In this document: piece by piece, positions 1 to 12,400 of the stretch | How the letters are laid out: every line of letters starts with the position of its first letter | Numbering within the stretch: the first letter of the stretch is position 1 | From: Rhineura floridana | Lineage: Eukaryota > Chordata > Lepidosauria > Squamata > Rhineuridae | NCBI RefSeq assembly: GCF_030035675.1 | Contig: NC_084499.1 | Coordinates: forward strand, 16,936,239-17,000,238 | Length of the DNA stretch: 64,000 nt | Reading direction: 5' to 3' | Translations under genes and position numbers: made by a program | The notes under the pieces: model-generated | Seen by the model: only the letters and a program-made list of their open reading frames with translations | The model's database searches: none | Told to the model about the DNA's origin: nothing

Positions 1-220
1 CTGATTAAACATCCTGCCCACCCTCTGAAATCTCACTGGACGTTTGTCACCTGCTTGCTTTCAAGATTATTTCTGCAGCCAAAAGGACAAAGACTGGCTG
101 GAAACACCTGGATTTTGAGGAGATTGGACTCTGCATCTGCTACAGATTTCTGCACTTCTTCCTTGCTGTTGTGCAGAATCGCAGGAGACACACATGTTGT
201 GCACCTAACCCCTGCATTAC

Positions 221-400
221 CTCGCAGGACAAGTCTCATCGTTGCAAGACTCGACGGGAGAAGGCTTGGGAGCATCCACGCACTCCGAATCAGGCAGAGA
301 CACAACCAGCCCTCTTTCTTCTTTTGCACAGTGAACCAGCCGCTCCATCACACCTCCGCCACAGGTGGCGCTGCAGGGCCCGAAGTCCTCCGCTACCCAG
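221..400 (-). CDS. ADAMTS13: ADAMTS13 coding exon 19: TSP1-3
   Basis: Encodes [20 protein letters not shown], then [14 protein letters not shown] (human YWAVGDFGPCSASCGGG and LETCNPQPCPA). The acceptor is TTCCAAG and the donor GTAATG. It is the last exon of the gene in the window. Confidence 0.93.
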
Positions 401-3400
401 CTTGGAAAGAACAGGAAGGGCTGGTTACAACTACCCAGAGTCACACAGGAAGTGAGCACTGTGGCATGAGGAGCACAGGAAGCTGTCTTGTACCGAGTCA
501 GACCATTGGTCCCTCTGGCTCAGTAGCGTCTACACTGGCTGGCAGGGGCTCTCCAAGTTTTCAGAAAGGAGTCTCTCCCTGCCCTGCCTGGAGACTCCAT
601 GGGGGATTGCTCTTCCTGGGACCTTGTATTGCCAAGTGCATCCATCGTTGCACCCTTGCCAAGCCAATTCAGCCAACCAAACTAGGATATTAGGATGAGT
701 GGATTCAAGCAGAGATGGTCTTCTAAGATTGTATCATCATTACAGACCTATCTTCCAACTCAACCCATATTTACTATTAGAGCATAGCTGGACGTAGGAA
801 GCTACTTTATACCAACCTAGACCTTTGATCTATCTAGCTCACATCCTCTACACTGGCTGGTGACAGCTCTTTAGTGTTTCAAACAAGATTTTCTTCCCCC
901 AGACCTAACCTGGAGATGCCATTGGGGATTAAACCTGGGACTTTCTGCATGCAGAGCAGATGCTCTACCTCTGAGGCCCTACCTTTAGCATATTGAGTCT
1001 TGGCAGCAATGGGTGATGCTGATGAATACGGGTTCCAACGGGGCTTCCTTCCCCTCAAAGAGGACTAGCGGCAGAAGCCTTTACTCACCGAGGCAGGCAG
1101 GGGGCCACAGCACAAGGCTCTTGCCTGACAGGGGGCCTTGGGGTCTTCAGACAATGCAGGTCATCTGTCATTTCACTCTTTGCCTGGTCAAAGCAGGAAT
1201 AACCGACCTGCAGAGTGCCTGACAAATAAGAGACAGATAGGAGATCAAGATTCCCGTTGCTGCAATGGGCTGGAAGGAAAGGGAGAATCGATGTTGTTTG
1301 GAAAGAGCTGAGGATGACAAAAGTCATAGCGTTTCTTGAGTGGGGACAGGTGACCAGCCTCCACTGAGTCAGCATCCTTGACAGACCACCTTCCCTCTGC
1401 TTAAATACCTTCGACACAGAATCTCCTATCAAAATGGGCATGGAATCAGAGAACGGCATGTCTCACCTTCCCCACAGCTTGCCGAGCAGGGGCTGAGCTG
1501 GGGGACCCACACGTGTCCCTCCTTCTCATTCGGCCGGAAGTAGCTGAAAGTGATGTCTGGGTTGGTGGTGGCCCCATATTCCTTCCCGTACTTCCTATAA
1601 ACCTGGAAGGAAAAGGAACTAGAGTCTGAGTAGCATCCAGACATCAATTGATTTCAATGGGCTTAAGGAGTGGTGGGGAACCTCAGGCCCCAGGGCCCAA
1701 TGTGGCCCTCCTAGCCTCTGAGTCTGGCTTGGCCATGTTACCTGTATCTCTATGTCCTCCTGCACTGGCCCATCCACACGAACCTCCTCTAAGCCAGGCA
1801 GGTTCTCCTCTGTGAGAAAGACCTTGTATTCTATCTGGTTGTCTTCCAGGGTAGAGGGGTAGGTGGCGTTCAAGGAGATTCTGCCTTTTCCCGCCACCAC
1901 ATACTGCCCTTGAACTTGCACACCTAGAAGAAGGCAACAGCAACGCGTCATCATTGCCTGTTGCTATTGCTGTGAAGATAAGAATGTTCAAAATGGAGCT
2001 TCATGAAAGCGCAGCTTGCTGGACAATCCCCCGAGATGTTTCTTTTCTGATCTGCTTTGCGTTATGGTAAGCTGGTGAGTTTGTTCGCCTGGTATATTAC
2101 CGCTCCTCTGTGCAACCTGTTTATTGAGGGTTCACTCTCATTGGCTTGGACAAAGCTTACCCAGAGGTTAGACAATCTTGGCTCTTTATTAAGCATTTGT
2201 TGTGTTCTGTTTTGTTTTGTTTGCGGGGAGGTTATACAACAAACAAGAACGTTCATCCTTGTTGGCTTGAGTGGTGTTTTTGTGCCTTCCCGTTAATCAG
2301 TTGTTTGTCCCACAAAAAGTCTTTTTTTAAGAAAGTGTATTTGTTGTGTTAGAGTGGCAGAGCACTTTCAATCCACTTTAATAGCGCAAACCTAAATTTC
2401 TGGTATGCAACCGAATCCCTCCTGTAAAATACTTACAGCCTCAAAGCACCCTTGTATCGGTTTTGTGTTAGGAATTGTGGGGTTGATGGTGGCAATCTTA
2501 ATACAGTTTTACTATCTGCCGCTCTGTTTGATATTTAAAGCAGTTTAGGTGATTTAATTTTTTTCATTGGGTAGTTAATTATGTCATTTTATTGTATCGA
2601 TTTGCAATCCTTTTATTTTAAGCCACTTTGGGAAGGGTGTGTGTGTGATCAATGACTCTGAAAAGTAGCATAGAAATCATTTTAATAAATAAAAGTAAAA
2701 TAAATAAATGGAAACTGGCACCTTTGTGGACCTCACCTTTCCTTTCTTACAGTAGAATCTACTGGAATAGGGATAGCCAGCATGGTGCCATTGAGATATT
2801 GTTGGACTCCAGCTCCCATCATCGCTGACCATTGGCTATGCCAACTGGGGCTGATGAGAGTTGCAGTCCAACTATGGCTGGAGAGCCACGGAGCAGCGAG
2901 TGCTTCCTTTCAATCACAAACAACCCCCCCAAATGTTCTACACAGGGATGGCTAACCTTCAGCTCTCCAGCTGTCACTTGACATCCTCAGCCATTTGGCC
3001 ATTCCAGCCAGGGCTGATGGAGCCCAACAACATCTGGAGGGCGCCATGTTGGCTGCCCACACACTGGAAAGTTCTGATGTGCAAGCCCCATTTGCAGCCC
3101 TTGGCAGGGATGGGATCCGTTGGCAGGTGTCAGTTCGAAAGCAATTCCGTCAATCTAACAGGCCGGTATCAAATCGAGTTTGTTCTTTGTCCGCTAGCTG
3201 CCACTTTTACCAATCTTTTATTTCCTCTCACAAAAAATATTGATATTAATATCAATATTTTGAAAATAAATAGTTTGAAAGGAAATATCAATAAAATTAT
3301 CATTCTTAATGTCGATATTTTAGAGGTGGATTTTTTTGTAAAAAAAATTGTTTTCGAAAACAGCCATAGAAAATTGCTACATGAAAATCTAATCTGAAAC

Positions 3401-6400
3401 AATACAGAATAAGTGAATTGATGGAAAATTTGGTACCAAATCCGAATTGGGCAGAAATCTAGCACATCCCTAGTCCCTAGCACCACTAAACTCACCCAAA
3501 TGCGTGAAGAGTGGTTTCCGGTTGACCACACGGACTGTGGTGGTGTTAGGAGGGAGCCTCAGAAATGTAACATACTCTAGGAGACGAAGGAGAAACATGG
3601 GCACACTCATACCGTTAAGATCCAACAATGGAGAATGAGAGGCAAAGGAAGGTGTCCTGATTGCCTACGCAGCTAAAAATGTGTGGGACTGAGGTGCAAC
3701 TAGAGGTGTCAGAGAATTCTGACAAAAACAGAAATGACAGAGGAAATTGATGATGATTGCTTATTTAACCCATGCTTAGAATGAAAATCAGTCCAGTGAA
3801 TACTGATTGGTATTCACTTGTGTTGCTTTTTTCAGTCCACAAATTAAATTCCTTTGCACTGAAATTATTATTATTATTATTATTATTAGTATTAGTAGTA
3901 GTAGTAGTATTGTTATCCCTTTTCTCCAAGGAGCTCAAGGTGGTGTTCATGGTTCTCCCCTTCCTCATTTAATCCCCACAACAACCCTGTGAGGTAGGTT
4001 AGGCTGAGATGCAGTGAATAGCCCAAGGTCACACCCAGTGAGCTTCATGGCTAAGTTGGGATTTGAACCCTGTTTCCAAGGTCCTATTCCAACACTCTAA
4101 TGACTACACCACATTGGCTCCTACAGAATAAAAATGTAACAAGAATTAAATAAAATTACAAAAAAACCCAGAAGGAACACCACTGCACCTCTGGCTTTCC
4201 CTTCTGCATAAGAATCCTTCACAACAAAGCATGTAGAGTTGTCTCCACCGCACACTCGGCACATGTCCATCCTTTTCCCAGAATCCATCCTGCCGTCACA
4301 CCCAAACACCTGATCAAAAAAAACAAGAAGAAGAACAGAGCACCGTCAATTACTTGCAGGGAATGATGAAGCTACACTTGGCCTGATGATGGGATATGAC
4401 TGGGGTCCCCAACATGATGCCCGTGTGGACCATGACACCCTCAGGCCACACCACTTTGCTGCCTGCCCCTCCCACTTTTCTCCACCAGGTTGACCAAGGA
4501 AGGATGAACCAGCCCAGGTCAGAGGCAGAGCAGGTCAAAACTCCCATCCTGATCAACAGTAAGATTGTGCCTGTGAATAGCCGCTGCAACCTTACCTGAG
4601 CAAGACAGTGAGACCCAGACTCTTAAAAGATAAAAGAAAAAGAGTTGTTTTGGGTTTGGGGGTTGTTTGGGGGGGTGTTTCAGAGGCATGTTGTGGGAAA
4701 GGTTTCACAGGCCTGAGCCAGGATTTTGAACCGAAGAGGCGAACTCAAAATGGGTAATGAGACAAGAAAAGACACAGGATAAGAACTGGGACTCATCTGC
4801 CTTGACAGTTGTTTGCTGCCTGCCTCTGAGTGGCCATCGTCCTTACCCTGCAACTGCCCATCACACACAGGCCAACTGCTCCCTCCTCTGCTGGGCCGCT
4901 CAGTTCACACCTTGTCCCATCTGCGAATCGGTCCCCTCGGCTCGCCATGAAATTCTTCCCAGATGCCCTGCACATGTGTTTGCACATGGTGTCTCCTAGG
5001 GTGGGGAGAAAGGGATGTGAAGAGTCAATAAAGCAGGACAAATTTCTTTTCCATCCCTTGCCTTACTCTGGCAAGCACTGTGTTTCTAGTTCGATTATAG
5101 TATTTAACACTAACTTTTCATTTATACATTGTGATGGCTATGAGAGGGAAAGGAGGTAGCAAAGTAGTCAAGCCAACCTTTCCTTCTCATTTGCTTTCCT
5201 GCTGTCACCAAGTGGATATATTTTTCCCCCTCTTGTCTCCAAAAGTCATTTAAACTTTTGTAATTTAATTGGCCCAACCTACTCCCTATACTGTGTAGAG
5301 TGGTATGGCATTCAGGCTTGGGGAGAATAAGATGGCCTCAAACCAACTTTTCCCAAAACAAACTACTGTATGCTTTTAGTTAGAGTTTTAATAAGGCAAC
5401 AAGTTTAAACAGTTTTCTGATAAAATTTTAGAACCCCACCTTTTATAGTTCAAGTAGAATATGAGCAAAATAAGAGCAAATAAAAATAAAGAGAGATAAA
5501 CATGCAGTCATTGCTACAGTAGGGCCCCACTTATACAGCGGGTTCCGTTCCGGACCCCCGCCGTAAAGCAGAACCCCATTGAATTTAATGGGGCACGTTG
5601 CGCGAAAATGCCGCGAGAATGCTGCAAAATCGGCTTTTAAAGAGGGGAGGAAAGCCGCCGCATTAGTGGAACGCCGATAAGCGGAGCGCCAGTAAGCGGG
5701 GCCCTACTGTATTCTAGACAGTTCCCCTAATCAAGCCAATACTTATCCATTTGCAGCCTACAGTTCAGTTTCTGGGTTAATTAATGGCTTCCTTTTTACT
5801 TCTTTCTGTTCCGGTATCCCAACTGTGTTCTAACGCTTTCCAGAGTTTCAGCTTCCTTGAAGTGTTTCAGATCTTTCTCCCTCTTGCAGCTGTTCCACTA
5901 ACTACCCTATTTTCCAACAACCTATAAGTAATATTTTCACACTGTCGGAAGGCAGAGCTGGGGTCCCAATCCCGGGGAGCTGGATCCCGGAGAGTTGGGA
6001 GAAGAGTATTCGGATGGATGGCAGAGGGAAGGGGGAGGAACTTCCCCCCTTTGGAGCGAAGACGAAACAGAGGAACTGCCAGTGATAAGGTCGCTTAGCA
6101 ACGGGGAGCCTGAGCCCTCCCTGGACATTCTCACGCCTCCCCCTCTTTCAGGCTCAGAGCAAGAGGGGGAAGAGGGAGGGCTGCTCACAGCCGAAAAGCG
6201 GGTAGGCAGTTTACCATCAGCCCCTCCCCTATCCCCCATCCTGGAATCGGAAACTTCAGAAGAGGAGGGGGTGATGTTTCCCCCCTCACCGCGCACACGC
6301 AGACAGCTGAAAAGACAGGAGAGAAGGGGGGGAAGGCGGGCAGTACCAGAGGGGCAGTTAAGGAGGAGCGAAAGATTGCGCGCCCGTTTGGCCCCTTCTT

Positions 6401-9400
6401 AAAGAACAGGCGGGAAGAAGTCCCTTGCTCTGTCAACTTTCTCCCAATGCCGCAGGACCTGTATCCCTGTATTGATTCATGAGAAAACGCAGTCTTTGTT
6501 TGGACATTACCCTAATGAAACACGAATTAACTACAATCGTTGGTCTGGTTCCTGAGTCACATCCTGGGCCTGACACACACCTTCTCCCAACATTTTAGTG
6601 AATCAGGAGAGTAGACTTTTAGTTTAGTTTCTATTTCTTCCTAATTGCCAGGTTTCCAGGCTGAACTTTTGACCCTCCCACCCCCTGTACTTTTTACCCT
6701 CCTGTGCAAAACATTTCCATTCTTACTTTTAACTTTTCTGTGAACTTCTGCCTGCCTTGCACAGAACAGCCTTTAAACCAAAATCAAAATCAATTTAATA
6801 GCAACCAAACAGAATGCATGGATGTGCAAATTTTATGCAAATCTCTGTCCTCTTTTTTGGTGATGCATTCTCTCTCTTTTTTTGGCAAAAGTATCTCTCT
6901 GCCCTCCCCTCTCCCTTGTTTTCACACAACACCCTTTTTGGATTACCTTTGGCATAGCCAACTGCCGACTCCCACTTATAAAAGGATGGGAACTCCAGGC
7001 TCAGATAAAGTGGTTTCAAATCTGTCGCTACACATTGTTCATCCATGAAACCCACCTGGGTTGTCGGGCAGGGCTACGGAAGAGGAGACAGGCTGAACTC
7101 CTAGGTGGCTGAGCTCAAACACATTTCTTCCTTCCACGATAACAGCAGACTGCCCTTTGCTTTTGGGGAACAAGTAAAGGCCCACCCTTCTAACCACATT
7201 GCTTAGTAGGAGGCAAATCCCACTGATTTAAGTGGAGCTTAATTCCAAGTAGGGGGTCTTAAGGGCAGAACATCATGTCCTAGATTTGAATTTGTGGAGA
7301 TAGCATCATTGTGGAGGCAACACTTGTAAAGAACGATCAGAAGGTGGGGCACTTAACCCTTTCCATGTCCACTGTCTCTTCCTTCAAATTCCTTTCCAAA
7401 ACTACCCCCACACCCAACTGGGCTTACGGCTTACTTTTACAACAGAACACAGAAACAAAATGGCTGCCTCCCTACCTGCGTGTTACACATCTCTGCTTGC
7501 AAATCTTCCCCCTCACACTGACATCCACCAAAAGCAGGTCTGGAAGGAAAGAACACCTTTCTGTATGGCAGGACAACAAGCCAAACCTCATTTTCTGATG
7601 TGGGGCTGCTCTCTGAGCATAGACAAGATGCCTCTTCCCAAGGAACTCTGGGAATTGTAGTTCTGCAGAGGGAATAGCGGTCTCCTAACAACTCACAGCA
7701 CTCTGATCATACTACAGTTCCCAGGATTCTCTGGGGGAAGCCATGACTGTTAAAATGGGACAATTGTTTAAATGTTCCCTCCCTCCAACCTCAATCTGTT
7801 CTCAGTCATCCCTCACTTGCCTGCCTTCTTATTTACAACCAACCTAGGGGATGTCATTGCCTCCTCCTTAGTCGTGATGTTATCCTTGCAGAATTCAGCA
7901 GGGAGGAGGACACAACTAGAAGCAGCCCTGGCTCCATCTATGGTTTGGGCTCCCTACCTTCCGCCCTACCAGTCCCAATGAGCATCAGCCACCACTGCAG
8001 GGAGGAGACCCAGAGAAGCTTCTCTGGCTCCTTGGAATACAACCTGAAAAACCCTGCTCTAACCCTTCACCCACACCGCCTAACCTCAGAAAGCGGAAAA
8101 AATCACCGACTTACCCACCTGGGGTTGTTGCACTGTCGCCGTCTGGCCACAACTCCTCCTCCACAGCTCCGGGAGCAGGCAGTGAAGGCAGTCCAGCTGG
8201 ACCAGTGCCCATGGACCGCCGCAATGGGATTCAGCTCTTCCAAAGAGCTGCAGCGGCCCCTGGAGCACCACTGGAATTGAGAACAGCACCGCCGTCAGCA
8301 TGGTGCCAACGACGCACAACTAGGACTGCAGAGGCTTAAACTCCGGCTCCTCTCAACCCTGTCCAACCCATCCATTGTTCAGGGATGAACAATCCCAGGC
8401 TGTCTGGGGCTGATGGGGGTTGTAGTCTAATACATATGGAGGGGAACTGGTTGGCAAAGCCCACCTTGGGGCTCTGATTGGTTCCTTCTGAACCAGAACC
8501 TTATCAGTGGCTCCAGTCAGCTCTGTCTGAGCAACAGGTTGACACTTTAGGATCTTGCCGTTGCCTCTCTAAACAAAACCACCCTTGCTTGGCTGGCCTG
8601 GATTGTCTTCCCTGTAACTCCTGCTCGTGCCATTTTTCTCCTTGATCTTGATTCAATGTGCCCAACTTCAGTCCCCAAGATGGGATCTCTTGGCTAGTGA
8701 CTTCCGCTTGAGTGGTAATGATTCCTAGCTCAACCAACCGGCCAGCCAACCAGCCAACCAACCATCCTACTGAATCTTAACAGGCAAGATACTTTGACTA
8801 CCACCTCAACTTTCCCTGGGCTTCTCTAGTGCTGAATCCCTGCTGAGGCCTGCTCCTGCTCCACACAGTCACAATAGATGGCTCCATCCACTGGAGGCTT
8901 GCCCTTTAGGGCAAGTGGGGCACTGCCCTACCAACCTCTGACCTCAGCCAGTCCCCTACCTGCCTTCCTTTCCTTCCTACTCAACAACCAGCCCGGGGGA
9001 TGGCGCTGGCTGTCAACTTAAGTCTCAGTGTTTCCCCTTTTAGAACTCAGCAGGGAGGAGGATGGGGCCAAAACTAGAATGAGTTGGCTCTGCCTCTTAT
9101 TGGCTGGGGCTCCACCTACCATTTGGGCTCTTTGACTTCCACCCTACCCATCTCAATGGGCACCAGCCGCCACTGGCTCCACCCACCACACTCTGCTGCA
9201 AGGGCAGGGAACCGGTGGCCCTTCAGTTGTTGCGGGACTCTAGCTCCCATCAGCCCCAGCTAGCATTGCTGATGGTCAGGGATGATGGGAGTTGGAGCCC
9301 AGTAATGTTGGGAAAACCACAAGTTCCCCATCTCTCTTCTGCTGCTATTACCCTTTTACCTTGTTGATCCCACATTCGGTACCGTCCAGGAGGGGAACAA

Positions 9401-12400
9401 GGAGCCGGGTGCAGCTGGACTGGTCGGCCGGATTTGTGTGGCAAGAGAGAACTTTGCACATGTCCTGGAAACAGCCAAAAGATAGGGTCTGTGCATGAAG
9501 AGATGCATCCTGCTCCTGTGTATGTTGTTGTTATTTATTTGACTTAGGAAAAACACGGGAGGGGAGAACTTAAGGCAAACCAGTCTCTCAGCCTCAGCGC
9601 CCTGCCCAAATGTGCCATGTCATTGGCCTACCTTACAAGGGTGTCGTATAGATTAGAGTTAATGTACGTGATACATGTTAAATGTACTGAAACACTATAT
9701 GAACATGAGAACCAGCACAATGTGGCGGTTAAGGTGTCAGACTAGGCCAGGGTTCAAATTCCCCCACTCAGCCATGATGTTCACTGGATGGCCTTGGGTC
9801 AGTCATTGTCTCTTGGCCAAACCCACCTTCCAGGGTTGTTGTGAGGATAAAATATGAAGGAAAGGGAGAAGGTGGGATATAAATGTTGTAACTTAAGTGT
9901 GAACAGGAAGTATTACCCTTATTATTATTGCAAGTAATATGAGGATAACCCAGCAAGCCAGCATTCTACCTACAATGTCGTGTCTGGAGAAAGTGCAGGC
10001 TGTCGCTCCGCCCCCAAAGGCCGTCATGCACTGCTCGTCCGCCCCATAATAGAGGCCTGGCTTCCCTCCTGGGATGTTGTCCTTGAGGTCTGGCAGGTCA
10101 TTCGTGCAGCTTGCTTGGCCTGAACTGGTGAAACGCCACAAGAGAAAAATGGTGTGTGGGTCAGGCCTAAGCTGCACAGCTGCTGTTAAAATAGATAGCC
10201 TGCCCTGTCTCAAAAGCTCAGGGTGGTTACAGTATTGGAAGAGGAGGCACAGACCCTGAGTTATTTATTTTATTTATTATTATTATTTATTTATTATATG
10301 CATATCCCGCCCTTCCTCCCAGTGGCTGCAGGTTAGAATATACAGATGAAGGAGGTGGGCTTATGCAGATGCGGAATGACTTGGAGCTGCCACTGTGTTC
10401 TCTGTGACAGTGTAAACTCACCCTGGTGCTTTGTTATTGATTAATTAAAATATTATTAATAATAAAAGAAGGTGGGAATTGAAGATACATTTTCCTTAAC
10501 AGCAGGAGACATTTACCAATTTTGTGTTCTTGTTTTCCTGCAGAGAACGGATCCTGAAATAACTTCTCTCGAAGTTTATAAAAATTTAAATAAATAAGAA
10601 CAAATAAAAGACAGTAGAAAAGGCACAGGCTCAGCCCTTTTACCTGACAAAGGCTAAGAGCTGCTCTCTGCTACAAGCAGACCAAGTCAGATCCACACTG
10701 TTGTGACCCCCTTCAGAGCCCATGATGTGCCCGTCACCTGCGCATCGGTTCCCTTCTCCGTCATGCTGGATCCCAAAGCTGCAATGAAAATTTAAAAAGA
10801 AGGAATGAAAGGGGAAAGGAGGTTTGGGGAACACCCCTTTTTTCAGTTTGTGCAGCAGGAGTAGAAAATCATCCACTCTCTTATTTATTCTGGCTGTGTA
10901 CACAGCGTTCATTGAAAGCACACTGAAAACACTTTATTTCTCCCAAAGGATCCTAGGAACTGTAGATTGCCCCTCAACAGAGCTACAATTCAAGAGGGTG
11001 GAACAGAAAATGATGCCGCCTTAGATAGGAAAAAAGGAAGCTGCCTGTCAGACCCATTGGTCCATCTAGCTCAGTATTGTCAGCACTGACTGGCAGTGGC
11101 TCCAGGGTTTCAGACAGAGAATCTCTCCCAGCCCTACCTGGAGATGCCGGGGATTGAACCTGGGACCTTCTGCATGCAAAGCAGGTGTTCTATCGCACAG
11201 CCCCGGTCCTTACATGCCTACCTGTGCCCAATCTCATGGGCAATGGTGATTCCAAGTCCAAAACCCGTGTCCTCAGTGATGACACAACTCCAGGCCCCGG
11301 AACAGGCCCCTCCCAGCTGGGTGACGCCGCGCACTTGCGTGTTTCCATTGGGTAATTGCAGGTCAAACCTAAAGTGAAATAGGCAAAGAGGCAAACCACT
11401 GGAGAAATAGAGAAAGAGCTCTTCCAGGCTGTCAGTATTTTGCAAGAGGAATTCAAGTGCACAGCAGGGAATTTAGGTTTGCACCATTCAAGTGGATTAA
11501 AGCCAGGGAGGGGCAAATCTGTCCATTTGGTTTCTCATTTTTCCACTCTTCAGTTCACATTTCTACCTCAGATTCTTCTTAAAAAACAAGTCCTTGTGAA
11601 AATTCAGCAAGATGAATTTTTCCTAATATGTACATCTTTGTATGCAATTTTTTTACTAATACATATTATCACAAAGCAATTTCCTTTTATATAATGTATT
11701 CTTATGCTATTTTCACCAGTATATTTATTTTTACACACATTTTACTCTAGGGATGGAATGACCTGTCAGTTGAGGTACCCTTATTTTTCTAATCTTAAAT
11801 TCAGTTCTCCATACTTCTGTAGCAATTTGCAAATTTAAAAAATTCTCATGAAAAATTCTCCAGCATTGTTCTCCTAATTTCTCCTCATAAACATATGAGG
11901 CTACACCAGCAATCGATGTACAACAGCATTGGGTGCTCCTGCAACATCCATGGTAGTGACCTTATCCTCACAGCAGGGATTCAGGAGAGCAAAGCCTGGC
12001 AAAGCCCGGGCTGATTGTCCACTGTCCATCGCACAACACTCAAACGAAAGAGAGTGCTTCATTACCTGGTTATGTACAGAACCAGATCCGCGTGCTGAGG
12101 ATCTGAATCATTCTCTGGGTTGACTTTCCATGCCCATTCGCAGACGCTGATGATCGAGGAAGTGATGTTGGCAGAGATATTGATGCATTCCTGGAGAGAG
12201 GATCGTCATTGAGCCCATCAGCCACAACTTTGGAGGAGCAAAATCAGATCATGAAGCCTTGTCTCATGGAGCAACTCCACACAACAGCTTATGGTGGACT
12301 CGGGACTACTCAGGCCTGTAGTTTTGTACAGCCAACAGACTACATCCCAGTAGAGGCCTCGCTGACAAGAGCTCCTTGGACCTGCCACATTGAGGAGGTA

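Noticed and set aside
55-693. 212-codon plus-strand open frame at the left edge
   Set aside because: It overlaps ADAMTS13 exon 19 on the opposite strand and a SINE; no start context, domain or splice pattern supports it.
3769-3992. Leucine-, isoleucine- and asparagine-rich open frames
   Set aside because: They translate an (ATT)n/(AGT)n microsatellite.
5995-6402. Host gene candidate in the 135-codon frame
   Set aside because: It lies wholly between the ends of a solo LTR with a 5-bp duplication, so it belongs to the element and not to the host.
7040-7060. AACCCAG at about 7053 as the acceptor of ADAMTS13 exon 12
   Set aside because: It would delete the conserved PCPTTQ segment; the TCCGTAG acceptor keeps it and the correct phase.
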